Under the pieces are notes generated by a model, which was not told the origin of the DNA, did no database searches, and saw only the letters and a list, made by a program, of their open reading frames with translations. This document shows, piece after piece, positions 13,542 through 13,865 of a stretch of 13,865 nt of DNA. The DNA lies in NCBI GenBank assembly GCA_031277195.1, contig JAITMU010000012.1:1-13865 (forward strand), in the 5' to 3' direction. The position numbers and the translations under genes were made by a program. Position 1 is the first letter of the stretch; every line of letters starts with the position of its first letter. This stretch comes from Gallionellaceae bacterium. Its GTDB lineage: Bacteria > Pseudomonadota > Gammaproteobacteria > Burkholderiales > Gallionellaceae.

Positions 13542-13865
13542 CTAAATCGCAGATTCATCCGTCTCCCCCGTGCGAATGCGGATAACCTGCTCCACGGCGC
13601 TGACGAAAATTTTCCCGTCGCCAATCTTGCCGGTGCGCGCGGCTTTGATGATGGCATCCACCACGGTGTCGAGCAGCGAGGAGGGAATCACCACTTCAAT
13701 TTTGACCTTCGGCAAAAAATCCACCACGTACTCTGCGCCACGATAGAGTTCCGTGTGGCCTTTCTGGCGTCCGAAGCCCTTGACCTCGGTGACGGTCAAA
13801 CCGGACACCCCCAGTTCGGACAACGCTTCACGCACGTCATCCAGTTTGAACGGTTTGATGATGGC
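13542..13865 (-). CDS. glnB: Nitrogen regulatory protein PII (cut by right edge)
   Basis: A small trimeric signal protein that reports 2-oxoglutarate, ATP/ADP and, through uridylylation, glutamine status to targets such as GlnE and NtrB. The visible part begins AIIKPFKLDD at the window edge and runs 107 codons to the stop, so about five N-terminal codons are missing from the 112-residue protein. The T-loop GFGRQKGHTELYRGAEY carries the GlnD target Y51 at 13728-13730, and the C-terminal signatures TGKIGDGKIFV and IRIRTGE are intact. FLPKVKIEVVIP and VREALSELG are nearer E. coli GlnB than GlnK, and no amtB is present next to it on the visible side, so glnB is preferred. Its modifying enzyme glnD is in the same window, and gdhA lies downstream on the same strand. 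Confidence 0.95.
   Translation of the reverse strand, partial: AIIKPFKLDDVREALSELGVSGLTVTEVKGFGRQKGHTELYRGAEYVVDFLPKVKIEVVIPSSLLDTVVDAIIKAARTGKIGDGKIFVSAVEQVIRIRTGETDESAI

Noticed and set aside
13397..13865. Plus-strand frame open from ATG 13397 to the right edge
   Set aside because: Most of it is antisense to glnB and there is no ribosome-binding site or recognisable protein sequence.
1..13865. An undescribed system (defence island, mobile cluster or biosynthetic locus)
   Set aside because: Every coding region over 100 codons that is not a shadow belongs to a known housekeeping or respiratory family. Only the intergenic repeats and the cytochrome pair go beyond the ordinary.

Overview
The window is a stretch of ordinary proteobacterial core chromosome, probably Betaproteobacteria or a near relative. 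Evidence: map is followed by glnD, the PII protein is very close to classical GlnB, a cytochrome c' sits next to a cytochrome b561-type protein, the DNA is GC-rich, and several families of small palindromic repeats occupy the gaps. The lineage is inferred from gene content; no marker here fixes the genus.

Layout from left to right: the N-terminal part of alaS (minus strand, cut by the left edge) diverges from map (plus), which is followed by glnD (plus). Three minus-strand genes come next, in transcription order prc (tail-specific protease), a cytochrome b561-family gene and a cytochrome c' gene. cysK (plus) diverges from prc and converges on mltB (minus). mltB diverges from trxB (plus), which converges on gdhA (minus) across a shared hairpin terminator. 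The right edge cuts the first few codons of glnB (minus).

Functional links: glnD encodes the enzyme that uridylylates PII. The PII encoded at the right edge retains the target tyrosine in the conserved T-loop, and gdhA encodes the NADP-type ammonium-assimilating glutamate dehydrogenase, so a sensor enzyme, its target and an assimilation enzyme lie within about 12 kb. cysK and trxB cover cysteine synthesis and thiol redox. prc and mltB act in the cell envelope. The cytochrome b / c' pair looks like a small two-gene membrane and periplasm electron-transfer or gas-binding module.

The least ordinary feature is the intergenic DNA. Three paired copies of a CCCTCTCCC/GGGAGAGGG hairpin unit sit at 2015-2105, 4681-4768 and 6017-6119. 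They show two opposite pairing arrangements and a compensatory stem change, and two of them bracket the cytochrome pair. A second family (GTAGGCTGGG...CCCAGCCTAC) supplies the stop codon of mltB and has a miniature copy between alaS and map. A third, degraded family (GTCATTCC...GGAATGAC) lies between prc and cysK. I see no phage, transposase, CRISPR, toxin-antitoxin, defence or biosynthetic cluster, and no tRNA or rRNA. I do not claim a new biological system here.
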